DNA of 64,000 nt from Bacteroidales bacterium (lineage in GTDB: Bacteria > Bacteroidota > Bacteroidia > Bacteroidales > F082), in assembly GCA_017616735.1 (NCBI GenBank), contig JAFZXP010000005.1:35805-99804 (forward strand), written 5' to 3'. Numbering within the stretch: position 1 is the first letter of the stretch; each line of letters begins with the position of its first letter. Below the pieces are notes generated by a model. That model searched no databases and was not told the DNA's origin. It saw only the letters and a list, made by a program, of their open reading frames with translations. Below, in pieces: positions 42,917 through 52,442 of this stretch. Both the position numbers and the translations under genes were made by a program.

Positions 42917-44845
42917 ATGAGTGAACTGACTCGAGCCGTATTGGTCAAATACTGGGGTTATCCTTCATTCCGGCCCATGCAGGAAGACATTGTCGACTCT
43001 GTCATTGCCGGCAACGACACCCTTGCCCTTCTGCCTACCGGAGGCGGCAAGTCGATTTGTTTTCAGGTGCCGGCCATGGCCATGGAAGGCGTATGCATTG
43101 TCATCACACCGCTCATCTCACTGATGAAAGACCAAGTGCTTCATCTCAAGAAAATCAACATACCTGCGGCTGCCATTTACTCTGGCATGCATCCATCGGA
43201 GATTGAGATAGCCTACAACAAAGCGGCGTTCGGAAACCTTAAATTCCTGTATGTTTCGCCCGAGCGCCTCCTGACCGACGCCTTTATCGAAGCGATTAAA
43301 AAGATGAAGGTCTGCCTTTTGGCCATTGACGAATCACATTGCATCTCGCAATGGGGCTACGATTTCCGCCCGCCTTATTTAAAAATAGCCGAAATCCGTC
43401 CGTATATTCCCGACACGCCGGTACTAGCCCTTACAGCCACAGCCACCCCGAAGGTTGTCGACGACATACAATTCCGTTTGGGATTCAAGCAGCAGAACGT
43501 GTTTCAGACAAGCTACGAGCGCAAGAATGTCACATACAATGTGGTAAAGATTGCAGACAAATATGGTTTGATGTACCGCCTGTTCATGAAGATGGAGCAA
43601 GGAAGCGGCATTGTCTACGTACGCAGCCGCAAGCGCACCAAGATTATCGCCGATTGGTTGCAATCGGCCGGTATCAGCGCGACATTCTACCATGCAGGTA
43701 TTGACGCCAAAACGCGCGACCAACGTCAAAAGATGTGGATGGACGGCCACATCAAGGTAATCGTTGCCACCAACGCTTTCGGCATGGGCATCGACAAGCC
43801 CGACGTACGACTGGTGGTCCACATGGATTTGCCCGACAGTCTGGAGGCCTATTTCCAGGAGGCTGGGCGCGCCGGGCGCGATCTGAAGCCCTCAGAAGCG
43901 TTTCTGTTGGTATCCGACACCGACATCAAGCAACTCAAAGACAATTTGCAGCAGTCGTATCCCGAACTGCAACGCATAAAAGACATTTATGACGCATTGG
44001 GCAATTATCTGCAGATACCTGTAGGCGCTGGCTGCGGATCAAGCCACGACTTCGACATGAACGACTTCGCCAGCTGTTACAACTTCCAGCTTTTGGAGGT
44101 GTACAATTCTCTCAAACTGATGGAACGCGAAGGTTTGTTCGCCCTATCCGAGGCCATGGACAGTCCGTCGCAAGTGATGATAAAAGCCAGCCGTGAAGAC
44201 CTGTATCGTTGTCAGGTGGAGTATCCCGAATTCGATGTGGTCATCAAACATCTTTTGAGAAATTATCCCGGCATTCTGTCTGATTTTGTAAAAATCAAAG
44301 AAGAGCAAATAAGCCAAAAACTGGGCACCGATGTCTTAAAAGTCGAGCAAACTCTTAAAAAACTGGAGTCTTACAACTTCCTTACATATATTCAACGCAA
44401 AGACAAGCCTCAAATCCAATATCTTACCGAGCGTCAGAATACAAGTCATTTTGTATTGTCCGACCAAGTGTACAAAGACCGCAAGGACGATGCCACAAGG
44501 CGCGTACAGGCTGTGATCGATTTTGTCAACAACGACGAAGAATGCCGCAGCGTCCAGTTGCTTCGTTACTTCGGCGAGAAAATCAAGACACGCTGCGGCA
44601 AATGCGATGTCTGCAACATCCGCAACCAGATGAGCATCAACGACGAGGAATACCGGAACATCAGCGAAATCATTCTGGACGAATTGAAAAAGCGTGTGGT
44701 GCCTCTTTACGAGACCCCGTCGCTTGCCAAAACTTATCTTGAGGAGAAAGTGCTTGAAACCGTCCGATGGATGCTCGACAACAATCTCATTGAGCAGGAC
44801 GAGAACGGCAATCTGAAAGAAAAACAGCAATGGAGCTTGTTCTAA
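42917..44845 (+). CDS. recQ: ATP-dependent DNA helicase RecQ
   Basis: 3'-5' helicase for recombination and replication-fork repair. 642 residues. Helicase motifs: LLPTGGGKSICFQVP (I), ITPLISLMKDQ (Ia), LLAIDESHCISQWGYDFRP (II; DESH where E. coli has DEAH), ALTATATP (III), GIVYVRSRKRT (IV), VIVATNAFGMGIDKPDVR (V), YFQEAGRAGRD (VI). RQC part with the zinc cysteines near CGKCDVC and a winged helix. No HRDC domain is evident in the last ~60 residues, which form a charged helical tail. The layout matches the common Bacteroidota RecQ form. Confidence 0.95.
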   Translation: MSELTRAVLVKYWGYPSFRPMQEDIVDSVIAGNDTLALLPTGGGKSICFQVPAMAMEGVCIVITPLISLMKDQVLHLKKINIPAAAIYSGMHPSEIEIAYNKAAFGNLKFLYVSPERLLTDAFIEAIKKMKVCLLAIDESHCISQWGYDFRPPYLKIAEIRPYIPDTPVLALTATATPKVVDDIQFRLGFKQQNVFQTSYERKNVTYNVVKIADKYGLMYRLFMKMEQGSGIVYVRSRKRTKIIADWLQSAGISATFYHAGIDAKTRDQRQKMWMDGHIKVIVATNAFGMGIDKPDVRLVVHMDLPDSLEAYFQEAGRAGRDLKPSEAFLLVSDTDIKQLKDNLQQSYPELQRIKDIYDALGNYLQIPVGAGCGSSHDFDMNDFASCYNFQLLEVYNSLKLMEREGLFALSEAMDSPSQVMIKASREDLYRCQVEYPEFDVVIKHLLRNYPGILSDFVKIKEEQISQKLGTDVLKVEQTLKKLESYNFLTYIQRKDKPQIQYLTERQNTSHFVLSDQVYKDRKDDATRRVQAVIDFVNNDEECRSVQLLRYFGEKIKTRCGKCDVCNIRNQMSINDEEYRNISEIILDELKKRVVPLYETPSLAKTYLEEKVLETVRWMLDNNLIEQDENGNLKEKQQWSLF

Positions 44846-44865
44846 ATCAGCCGGACATAAAAACA

Positions 44866-44889
44866 AGAGGCCGCCTGACGGCGGCCTCT
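44866..44889 (-). terminator. Rho-independent terminator of the HU gene
   Basis: 10-bp perfect stem AGAGGCCGCC (44866-44875) / GGCGGCCTCT (44880-44889), loop TGAC, followed on the minus strand by TTGTTTTTATG. It may also stop recQ transcripts on the plus strand, though the T run there is poor. Confidence 0.85.
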
Positions 44890-44916
44890 CTCTGAATTAG
44901 GTTTTCAACTAACTCA

Positions 44917-45177
44917 TTAGACCAAATTAGCGGCTGCTTTGAATTTCACAACTTTCTTAGCTGCGATCTTAATCTTAGCACCTGTACGTGGGTTACGGCC
45001 TTCACGTGCATCACGTTTAGCTGTTGAGAATGAACCGAATCCGACTAATGAAATACGTTCACCTTTACGGATTGCACCTGTTGCTGCGCCGATGAAAGCA
45101 TCGAGGGCTTTCTTGGCTTCAACCTTTGTGAGGCCTGCTTTTTCTGCCATCACATTGACTAATTCTGCTTTATTCAT
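44917..45177 (-). CDS. hup: HU-family DNA-binding protein
   Basis: Nucleoid protein that bends DNA as a dimer. 86 residues. The start MNKAELVNVMAEKAGLTK is the dimerisation helix; GFGSFSTAKRDAREGRNPRTG contains the beta-arm with the intercalating RNP tip; the end is KIKIAAKKVVKFKAAANL. Slightly shorter than E. coli HU (90). A TAAATTTG box lies 38 bases upstream in a 116-base AT-rich gap that otherwise shows nothing. Confidence 0.96.
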   Translation of the reverse strand: MNKAELVNVMAEKAGLTKVEAKKALDAFIGAATGAIRKGERISLVGFGSFSTAKRDAREGRNPRTGAKIKIAAKKVVKFKAAANLV

Positions 45178-45214
45178 TTTGTTAAATTTAAGAAGTTAAA
45201 ACTCTTTTGACACG

Positions 45215-45222
45215 CAAATTTA
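45215..45222 (-). promoter_or_regulatory. Promoter -7 box TAAATTTG for the HU gene
   Basis: Minus strand, 37 bases before ATG 45177. Confidence 0.6.
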
Positions 45223-45293
45223 ACTAATATTTTAGAACTTTCAACATTTTTTTTAAAAATTTTGAAAAAAGTTATAAAATAATAATACAAAGC

Positions 45294-46262
45294 TTATTTA
45301 ACCACCAAGCACCAATTGTCGGAAACCCTTGTACCTCTTAGGAATTCAGCGATTTTCATCGATTTTTTGCCAGCCTGCTGAATTTCCAATATTCTTATAC
45401 TAGAATCATTTAAAACCACCTCCAAATATGATTTTCCATCCGTTTTAAGCCTTGGAATCTCACCCTTTTCCGACGATTTTGACGCCAGTTCGGTAGCAAA
45501 AATCTTCAAATCCAATACTTCGCCTTCAGGATTCTGCATTTTGGCATGGGCAGCCGGATATGGCGAAAGACCTCTCACCTTATTATATATATCCTTTCCG
45601 GGCATTGTCCAGTCGATATAACAATCTTCCTTGAATATCTTTGGCGCAGCTTTCAAGCTCAGCCCTTCCTGCTCTATGACGACCGACTGGCTTTTAGCGT
45701 CCACTCTACCCTCCTCTATCATCTTAATTGTTTTCACTATGACTTTATTGCCAAGATGCATCAAAGTGTCGTGCAGCTCGCCAGCTGTCATTGTATCGCT
45801 AATTGCCACTTTCTCGCGCATAATCATCGCGCCCGTGTCAATTTCCTTGTTGAGGAAGAATGTTGTCAATCCGGTCTCCTTTTCCCCGTTGATGATAACA
45901 TGATTGATGGGGGCCGCTCCACGGTATTGCGGCAGCAGAGAAGCGTGCAGATTGATTGTGCCTTTGGGCGGCATGCTCCACACAGCCTCGGGCAACATCC
46001 TGAATGCCACCACCACAAACAAGTCGGCATTGTACGAGCGCAGTTGTTCCAGAAAAGCCTCGTCTTTCAGACGCTCCGGCTGAAGCACTGGCAATCCGTG
46101 TCTCAAAGCACATTCTTTAACCTCAGATGAGTGCATCTGCTTGCCACGGCCAGCCGGACGGTCGGGCGTAGTGACAACAACCGGCACATCGTAACCGGCA
46201 TTCAATATGGCTTCCAGCTGCGACGCTGCGATCTCTGGTGTTCCGAAATAAATAATTCTCAT
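45294..46262 (-). CDS. fmt: Methionyl-tRNA formyltransferase
   Basis: Formylates initiator Met-tRNA using 10-formyl-tetrahydrofolate. 322 residues. Start RIIYFGTPEIAASQLEAIL, catalytic block INLHASLLPQYRGAAPI (Asn, His) with Asp in NKEIDTGAMI, and the C-terminal anticodon-like domain with YNKVRGLSPYPAAH. Normal length. It follows the TPR membrane gene on the same strand, but a terminator hairpin lies between them; no clear TAnnTTTG box was found for fmt, so readthrough or an atypical promoter is likely. Confidence 0.96.
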   Translation of the reverse strand: MRIIYFGTPEIAASQLEAILNAGYDVPVVVTTPDRPAGRGKQMHSSEVKECALRHGLPVLQPERLKDEAFLEQLRSYNADLFVVVAFRMLPEAVWSMPPKGTINLHASLLPQYRGAAPINHVIINGEKETGLTTFFLNKEIDTGAMIMREKVAISDTMTAGELHDTLMHLGNKVIVKTIKMIEEGRVDAKSQSVVIEQEGLSLKAAPKIFKEDCYIDWTMPGKDIYNKVRGLSPYPAAHAKMQNPEGEVLDLKIFATELASKSSEKGEIPRLKTDGKSYLEVVLNDSSIRILEIQQAGKKSMKIAEFLRGTRVSDNWCLVVK

Positions 46263-46282
46263 ATGTCTTTATATTTATTAAA

Positions 46283-46310
46283 AATGCCTGACTCTACAGA
46301 ATCAGGCATT
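46283..46310 (-). terminator. Terminator hairpin after the TPR membrane gene
   Basis: 9-bp stem AATGCCTGA/TCAGGCATT (46283-46291/46302-46310), followed on the minus strand by TTTTTAATAAAT. Confidence 0.8.
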
Positions 46311-46339
46311 ATTTCTAAGCTCTACACTCTAGAAAAACT

Positions 46340-47032
46340 CTAGCGAGCAAGAATTGTTTCAACTTCAGCGATATTCTTGTCAATGCTGAAACCTTCGTTG
46401 CTGTTAGGATACTCGGCCTTGACAATCTTATACATTTCAAGAGCTTTATCATAGTTTCCTACCATCTCGTAAGCGTAGCCGGCCCACATCAAAAACATTG
46501 GGCTTGTGAATGAGTTCTTTGATTCTTTTGCAGCTTTCTCATAGCACTTGGCTGCTTCAGCGGCATTGTCAAGTTCGAGATATGCACCGCCCATGGCGCC
46601 TGTTGCCAATGGCTTTACAATCTGATCTTTGCCTTTAAATTCGCCGAGATATTTGATAGCGTTGTTGTAATCACCTGTGTTGAGGTAGCAGATACCGGCA
46701 TAGTACTTAGCCAGATTGCCTGCTTTGGTGCTACCGTATTCATTGATGACATCCAAGAAACCCATATTGTTGCCGTCACCATTGAGTGCTGTGGCATAAT
46801 CGTCATTCTCAAAAAGCTGTTCAGCGCGGAAGATAGCTGTCTGTGCTTCATTCTCGCGTGGCTCCAAATAATATTTCTTAACACCGAAAACAGCAAGCAC
46901 TATCACAATAAGAGCAATAACCACTGCTGTGATGGTCTTCTTGTTGTTCTCAACAAACATCTCTGTTCTACCTAATGTCGACTCGATTGATTCAAGACGT
47001 TCCTCGTCTTTCTGTACGTTTTGTTTTGCCAT
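46340..47032 (-). CDS. TPR protein with an N-terminal membrane anchor
   Basis: 230 residues. Charged cytoplasmic N terminus (KDEERLESIESTLGRTE), one membrane segment at about 34-50 (TAVVIALIVIVLAVFGV), then tetratricopeptide units in the periplasm (YYAGICYLNTGDYNNAIKYL, GAMGGAYLELDNAAEAAKCY, MWAGYAYEMVGNYDKALEMY). It resembles the YfgM/PF09976-type ancillary proteins of the secretion machinery, which have the same anchor and TPR layout; the match is by architecture only. A TATTTTTG box and a downstream terminator define a single-gene transcript. Confidence 0.82.
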   Translation of the reverse strand: MAKQNVQKDEERLESIESTLGRTEMFVENNKKTITAVVIALIVIVLAVFGVKKYYLEPRENEAQTAIFRAEQLFENDDYATALNGDGNNMGFLDVINEYGSTKAGNLAKYYAGICYLNTGDYNNAIKYLGEFKGKDQIVKPLATGAMGGAYLELDNAAEAAKCYEKAAKESKNSFTSPMFLMWAGYAYEMVGNYDKALEMYKIVKAEYPNSNEGFSIDKNIAEVETILAR

Positions 47033-47056
47033 ATTCTATTCACTTTTTTCGAACTG

Positions 47057-47064
47057 CAAAAATA
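47057..47064 (-). promoter_or_regulatory. Promoter -7 box TATTTTTG for the TPR membrane gene
   Basis: Minus strand, 24 bases before ATG 47032. Confidence 0.6.
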
Positions 47065-47098
47065 CGGATTTTTATTAAATGACTAACATTTTTTTTAA

Positions 47099-47106
47099 TA
47101 TATTTG
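47099..47106 (+). promoter_or_regulatory. Promoter -7 box TATATTTG for the SpoU methyltransferase gene
   Basis: It lies downstream of an ATG at 47079, which therefore cannot be the start for this transcript. Confidence 0.55.
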
Positions 47107-47150
47107 TAAAAATTTTAAAAACACATTTTCAACCTCTTAACTTACTCATT

Positions 47151-47837
47151 TTGAAGGAAAAAGAGCAAAAATTATACGAATTTCTCTCCGATTATGTCAC
47201 TGACGAGAGAAAAAAACGCTTCGAGGAGGTGCTGCGTTTCAGAACAAGGCATATCGCCATTGTGCTCGAAGACATCTACCAGTCGCACAATGCCAGCGCT
47301 GTATTGCGAAGCTGCGATCTCACCGGAGTACAGGACATTCACATTATCGAGAACAAATGGGTTTACGACATCAACCCTGATATTGTGGTGGGTAGCACCA
47401 AATGGCTCGATCTGCATAAGTATAATGTAAACGAATTCAATACGCCGGAGGCTTTCGACCTGTTGCACAGCAAAGGCTATAAAATAGTGGCCACTTGCCC
47501 CCATCAGAACGACTACACCCCCGACACCCTGCCTCTCGACCAACCTATAGCCGTCGTTTTCGGCACCGAAAAAACAGGCCTGACCGATTACGCGCTTGAA
47601 CATTCCGACATGTACGTGCAAATACCCATGCACGGCTTCACCGAAAGCTTCAATATCAGTGTATCGGCGGCGTTGCTGATGTACACTCTCACCCAGCGCC
47701 TTCACAAAAGCGATATCAACTGGCAGCTTACCGAAGAAGAAAAGCAAGAGATACGTCTCGACTGGACCCGAAAATCATTGAATCGGGTCCGTATGTTCGA
47801 GAATAAGTTTTACGAATTGTATCCGGAATACAAATAA
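47151..47837 (+). CDS. trmH: SpoU-family RNA 2'-O-methyltransferase (TrmH-like)
   Basis: 228 residues from TTG 47151. SPOUT-fold methyltransferase, probably forming Gm18 in tRNA. Motif 1 SHNASAVLRSCDLTGV, motif 2 IAVVFGTEKTGLTDYAL, motif 3 GFTESFNISVSAALLMYTL; the deep-knot SAM-binding sequence is complete. The N-terminal RKKRFEEVLRFRTRHIAIVLED and the C-terminal extension resemble TrmH rather than RlmB. The start is uncertain: ATG 47079 is in frame but precedes the likely promoter and would add a hydrophobic, non-conserved leader, so the rare TTG is preferred. The stop is directly adjacent to the convergent pepT stop. Confidence 0.85.
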   Translation: MKEKEQKLYEFLSDYVTDERKKRFEEVLRFRTRHIAIVLEDIYQSHNASAVLRSCDLTGVQDIHIIENKWVYDINPDIVVGSTKWLDLHKYNVNEFNTPEAFDLLHSKGYKIVATCPHQNDYTPDTLPLDQPIAVVFGTEKTGLTDYALEHSDMYVQIPMHGFTESFNISVSAALLMYTLTQRLHKSDINWQLTEEEKQEIRLDWTRKSLNRVRMFENKFYELYPEYK

Positions 47838-49055
47838 TTATTCCGTAAAGAGTTTTATAATATTCAGAATCACTTCCGAAGCCTTTTCCATGCTTTCTAG
47901 AGGCACGTATTCATACTTTCCGTGGAAGTTGTGACCTCCGGCAAAGATGTTTGGACATGGCAATCCCATAAAACTCAGATTTGCTCCGTCCGTGCCGCCG
48001 CGTATAGGCTGAACTTTAGGTTTGATGCCCGCCATTTCAATGGCTTTAACAGCTTTCTCCACTATGAAATAGTGAGGCTCCACCTCCTGCCGCATATTAT
48101 AATACTGATGCTTCAGCTCCAGTTTCACCACATCGCCGTATTTTTTATTCAAGAAGGCGACTATCTCGGTAATAAGTTCTTTCTTAGCCTCGAATTTTGC
48201 CCTGTCATGATCACGGATTATGTACCCCATGGTCGTCTCCTCCACGGTTCCAGTGATATCGGTAAGGTGGAAGAAGCCTTCGTAGCCCTGAGTATAAGCC
48301 GGGCGCTGTTCCACAGGAAGCATGGCGTTGAGCTCCATTGCGATTAGCATTGAATTGACCATCTTATCCTTGGCGTAACCGGGGTGTATATTACTTCCTT
48401 GGATGTGGATTTTGGCCGCGGCAGCATTGAAGTTTTCATATTCCAGCTCGCCTATCTCACCTCCGTCAATTGTGTAAGCATATTTGGCGCCGAATTTCTT
48501 GACATCGAATTTTGCCACACCACGTCCGATTTCCTCGTCAGGTGTAAATCCTATCTTGATTTCGCCGTGCTTCACTTCGGGATGCTCAATAAGATACTGG
48601 GCGGCATACATAATTGCAGCCACGCCGCCTTTATCGTCGGCGCCAAGCAATGTGGTACCGTCGGTTGTAATCATGGTTTTGCCGATATACTGACGCATCT
48701 CGGGGAATTCCGACACTCTCAGATACAAGTCTTTCTCGGCATTCAACAGAATATCGCCGCCACCGTAATTTTCAATTATCTGAGGCTTGATATCCCTACC
48801 CGAGGCATCAGGCGAAGTGTCGACATGAGCAATAAAGCCTATTGCAGGTATATCTTTGTCAATGTTCGACGGAATGGTCGCCATAACATATCCGTATTCA
48901 TCCAAATCGGCCTTTATGCCCAATGCCTGCAGCTCTTTCTGCAACATTCTGAGCAAGTCAAACTCATTCATCGAGCTTGGCTGTGATGTAGAATTCTCGT
49001 CTGATGTCGTCTCAACGGCGACATATCTTAAAAATTTATCCAATAATTTTTCCAT
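47838..49055 (-). CDS. pepT: Peptidase T (aminotripeptidase)
   Basis: Zinc M20 peptidase removing the N-terminal residue from tripeptides in the cytoplasm. 405 residues, near E. coli PepT (408). Zinc and catalytic blocks: GFIAHVDTSPD (His, Asp), TTLLGADDKGGVA (bridging Asp), GFTPDEEIGRG (catalytic Glu), YTIDGGEIGE, and IRGGTDGANLS with the late HNFHGKYEYVP His. Last gene of an apparent operon with the oligopeptide transporter (11 bases upstream) and the NtrC-type regulator. No gap separates its stop from that of the convergent methyltransferase. Confidence 0.96.
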   Translation of the reverse strand: MEKLLDKFLRYVAVETTSDENSTSQPSSMNEFDLLRMLQKELQALGIKADLDEYGYVMATIPSNIDKDIPAIGFIAHVDTSPDASGRDIKPQIIENYGGGDILLNAEKDLYLRVSEFPEMRQYIGKTMITTDGTTLLGADDKGGVAAIMYAAQYLIEHPEVKHGEIKIGFTPDEEIGRGVAKFDVKKFGAKYAYTIDGGEIGELEYENFNAAAAKIHIQGSNIHPGYAKDKMVNSMLIAMELNAMLPVEQRPAYTQGYEGFFHLTDITGTVEETTMGYIIRDHDRAKFEAKKELITEIVAFLNKKYGDVVKLELKHQYYNMRQEVEPHYFIVEKAVKAIEMAGIKPKVQPIRGGTDGANLSFMGLPCPNIFAGGHNFHGKYEYVPLESMEKASEVILNIIKLFTE

Positions 49056-49066
49056 ATCCCTATTAT

Positions 49067-51073
49067 TTATTCTTCAATTTTAGCTCTTTTTGAATCCCAA
49101 ATCATGTAAGCTATGATAGCCACATACATCACCAGTGCTATCAGCGAAGCCCAAGGTGTTGAAGCAAACAGCGATCCGTCGGCGGTTCTGGCCACCAGAT
49201 CAATATTGCCGAACTTCAAGATTGCGCTGACAACGCCCATCAAGGCACCGCCTGCGATAAATCCCGATGCGATAAGCGTACCTCTGTCGTAGCGGGCTTT
49301 ATTAAGTTTTTCATCCTTTGAGCGTGTCGACACAAACCACGACACCGCGCCGCCAATCAGCAACGGAATATTCAGATCGATAGGAATGAACATGCCAAGG
49401 GCGAACGGCAAAGCCGGCACTTTCAACAATGTGAGTATCAATGCGATGGCAGCGCCAATACCGTACAACAGCCAAGGAGCGTTGCCTCCCGACATCATAG
49501 GCTCAATCACAGCCGACATGGCGTTGGCCTGAGGAGCCACCAAAGCGCCCTCGCCCACAAAACCGTAAGCTTTATTCAATATCATGATAACTCCGGCCAC
49601 TGTTGCCGAAGCCACTGCCACTCCGACAAACTTCCAGATTTCCTGATTTTTCGGTGTAGTGCCAATCCAATAACCGACTTTCAAATCGGTGATGAAAGCT
49701 CCGGCCACGGCCAGGGCGGTACAAACCACTCCGCCTATAATCAAAGCCGCTGTCATGCCGGCCGCGCCGCTCAATCCGGCAGCCACCATAACCAAAGAGG
49801 CCAGAATCAAAGTCATCAGGGTCATGCCGCTTACAGGGTTGGAGCCCACTATGGCAATGGCGTTTGCAGCCACTGTTGTAAACAGGAATGCAATCACAGC
49901 CACCACCAATATGCCTATGGCTGCGTGGCCGAAGTTGCCGACAACTCCGAAACGGAAGAAAACAAATGTCAGCAGCAGTATGGCGACTATGCCGATAACG
50001 ATGAATTTCATCGACAGATCGCTCTGAGTGCGTTCAACAGCTCCGTTTGCCGTCTTGTTGCCTTTGAACTCATTGGCTGCCAGGCCCACCGACGACTTAA
50101 TCACACCCCACGACTTGATGATACTGATCACACCGGCCATGGCAATGCCGCCAATGCCGATATGACGGGCATAATCCTTGAAAATCATCTCAGGAGCCAT
50201 ATCGCCAATGGTCAAGCCGACTCCGGTATTCATCAAATCGATTATGTCGCTTCCCCAAATCAAATTCATTCCCGGAATTATGATAAACCACACCAGCATT
50301 GAGCCGCAACAGATAATGAACGCGTATTTCAATCCGATGATATAGCCCAAGCCGAGTACAGCGGCGCCGACATTCACTTTGAACATCAGCTTCACCTTAT
50401 CGGCCAAGGCCGTTCCCCATGTCAGCACTCTGGTGCTTATGGTTTCCGACCACCATCCGAATGTGGAAATGATGAAATCGTAAACACCGCCAATCAGTCC
50501 GCTGATGACAAGCAGCAACGAATCCTTGCCCATCTTCTGACCGCTCACCAGCACTTGAGTCGTAGCTGTGGCCTCAGGGAACGGGAATTTGCCGTGTTGT
50601 TCCTTCACAAAATACTTCCTGAACGGAATAAGGAATAAAATTCCCAGCACGCCGCCCAGCAACGAGCTCAAAAACACCTGCATATAGTTAATCTCGATTT
50701 CATAGCCCTTGCCTTGGAGTATGTACAAAGCCGGCAATGTGAAGATGGCTCCGGCCACCACACCACCCGAGCAGCCGCCAATCGACTGAATGATGACATT
50801 CTGCGACAAGGCGTCATTTTTTCTGGCCACATTCGACAACCCGATGGCAATGATAGCAATAGGGATGGCAGCCTCAAACACCTGCCCCACTTTCAATCCA
50901 AGATATGCCGCGGCTGCCGAAAACAGAACCGTCATCAGCAAACCCACAACCACCGACCACACAGTCACCTCTTTGTATGTCTTTTTTGGTGACAATATCG
51001 GCTCGTAAACCTCACCGGGCTTAAGCTCGCGTTGAGCGTTCTCCGGCAGACTGAATTTTTCGTTATCTTCCAT
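49067..51073 (-). CDS. OPT-family oligopeptide transporter
   Basis: 668 residues, about 14-16 membrane segments, inner membrane. Characteristic OPT features: VTVWSVVVGLLMTVLF at the first segment, GLKVGQVFEAAIPIAI, FPFPEATATTQVLVSG, a glycine-rich segment near GGVVAGAIF, and repeated NPVSGMT-type loops. The prokaryotic OPT group takes up small peptides (or metal chelates in the plant YSL branch). Placement directly before pepT supports peptides: import, then cytoplasmic cleavage. Eleven bases follow the regulator stop, so a single transcript is likely. Confidence 0.9.
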   Translation of the reverse strand: MEDNEKFSLPENAQRELKPGEVYEPILSPKKTYKEVTVWSVVVGLLMTVLFSAAAAYLGLKVGQVFEAAIPIAIIAIGLSNVARKNDALSQNVIIQSIGGCSGGVVAGAIFTLPALYILQGKGYEIEINYMQVFLSSLLGGVLGILFLIPFRKYFVKEQHGKFPFPEATATTQVLVSGQKMGKDSLLLVISGLIGGVYDFIISTFGWWSETISTRVLTWGTALADKVKLMFKVNVGAAVLGLGYIIGLKYAFIICCGSMLVWFIIIPGMNLIWGSDIIDLMNTGVGLTIGDMAPEMIFKDYARHIGIGGIAMAGVISIIKSWGVIKSSVGLAANEFKGNKTANGAVERTQSDLSMKFIVIGIVAILLLTFVFFRFGVVGNFGHAAIGILVVAVIAFLFTTVAANAIAIVGSNPVSGMTLMTLILASLVMVAAGLSGAAGMTAALIIGGVVCTALAVAGAFITDLKVGYWIGTTPKNQEIWKFVGVAVASATVAGVIMILNKAYGFVGEGALVAPQANAMSAVIEPMMSGGNAPWLLYGIGAAIALILTLLKVPALPFALGMFIPIDLNIPLLIGGAVSWFVSTRSKDEKLNKARYDRGTLIASGFIAGGALMGVVSAILKFGNIDLVARTADGSLFASTPWASLIALVMYVAIIAYMIWDSKRAKIEE

Positions 51074-51084
51074 ATTATTAAGTT

Positions 51085-52419
51085 TTACAATTCCAATCCG
51101 TAAAGATGCATCTTGTTGTACAATGTCTTTCTATCCACTTGCAGCAGACGGGCGGCCACAGTCTTGTTGCCTCTGGCCTTGCGAAGCGCCGCCACAATCT
51201 GTTCTTTCTCGTCGCCAGGCTGCAAAGCCATATCGTCGTCCGGCTTGCTCTTTTGCAAACGGCTTGTCAGCACCGGCAAAGTATCGACTGTAATCTCCTG
51301 ATTTTCCGCAAAAAGCGTCGCTCGGCGTATCACATTTCTGAGCTCACGCAAATTGCCGTCCCAGCGATGCTGTTTCATCATCTCAATGGCATCGGGTGTG
51401 ATGCGTTTCACGTCTTTGCCAAGCTCTTCGTTAGCCTGAGCCAGGAAATGATAAGCGAATTCCTCAAGATCTTCCAGCCGCTCACGAAGCGGAGGCACTT
51501 CTATCGAAAATTCATTGATACGGTGATACAAATCCTGACGGAATGCGTCCTTTTCGATGGCCCCCATCAAATCTTCATTCGTGGCAGCTATGATTCTCAC
51601 ATCCACATTGATGTCCTGCGCCGAGCCCACAGGTCGGACTTTCTGCTCCTGCAATGCTCTGAGCAGCTGTTTCTGCACCTCGTAAGGCAGGTTACCAACC
51701 TCGTCCAAGAACACCGTACCGCCCTTAGCCACTTCGAAAACACCTTTTTTATCGGCTATGGCCGAAGTAAATGATCCCTTTATGTGACCGAACAACTCGG
51801 AAGGCGCCAGTTCCATCGACAGGCTTCCGCAGTCAACCGCCACAAACGGATTGTTTTTGCGCCCGCTTTGCTCGTGAATCATTCGCGCTATGTATTCCTT
51901 ACCAGTGCCGCTTTCGCCAAGAATCAACACCGACATCTTGGTTGGCGCCACCAGCGAAATATGCTTGTAAACTCTCTGAATTACAGGGCTATTACCCTTT
52001 ACCACCGACTGCGTTAACGTTTGAGGCGGCGTTTTAGGCTCCTTCTTCGGTTGAGTTGGCTGCTGCAACGCCGCCTCAATCTTCTGTTCAAGCACATCGG
52101 GTGTGATAGGCTTCTTCAAATAATCAAAGGCGCCCAGTTTTATGGCGTTAACAGCGGTCTGCACGTCGGCATAACCCGTCATGATGATGAATGGGGTCAT
52201 GATTTTTTTCTCACGCAGCTCGGTCAGCAGCATGATACCGTCGCCGTCAGGCAGACGCAAATCGCTCAATATAAGGTCGAAACGCGCCGCGCCGTGTTCG
52301 CGCAACGCTCCTTCCAGACTCGACGCCAAGGCCACATCCCAGCCATGCTTCTGAAACCATGTACGAAGCATCACGCCGAAAGCGACGTCATCGTCGACAA
52401 TCAATATCTTCTTTGACAT
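51085..52419 (-). CDS. NtrC-type response regulator (AAA+ sigma-54 activator class)
   Basis: 444 residues: receiver (phospho-acceptor Asp53 in LILSDLRLPDGDG, Lys103 region YLKKPITPDV), a linker, AAA+ domain from about 143 (Walker A ILGESGTGKEYIAR, Walker B GTVFLDEVGNL, arginine-finger region DLYHRINEF), and a Fis-type helix-turn-helix at the end (KTVAARLLQVDRKTLYNKM). The sigma-54-contacting loop, normally GAFTGA, reads GSFTSA (215-220), an unusual double change. No histidine kinase is adjacent; the hybrid kinase at 38569 is a candidate. First gene of the regulator-OPT-pepT unit, so peptide use is a likely target. Confidence 0.92.
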   Translation of the reverse strand: MSKKILIVDDDVAFGVMLRTWFQKHGWDVALASSLEGALREHGAARFDLILSDLRLPDGDGIMLLTELREKKIMTPFIIMTGYADVQTAVNAIKLGAFDYLKKPITPDVLEQKIEAALQQPTQPKKEPKTPPQTLTQSVVKGNSPVIQRVYKHISLVAPTKMSVLILGESGTGKEYIARMIHEQSGRKNNPFVAVDCGSLSMELAPSELFGHIKGSFTSAIADKKGVFEVAKGGTVFLDEVGNLPYEVQKQLLRALQEQKVRPVGSAQDINVDVRIIAATNEDLMGAIEKDAFRQDLYHRINEFSIEVPPLRERLEDLEEFAYHFLAQANEELGKDVKRITPDAIEMMKQHRWDGNLRELRNVIRRATLFAENQEITVDTLPVLTSRLQKSKPDDDMALQPGDEKEQIVAALRKARGNKTVAARLLQVDRKTLYNKMHLYGLEL

Positions 52420-52442
52420 AAAAAATTAATCTGCTCGTCATG

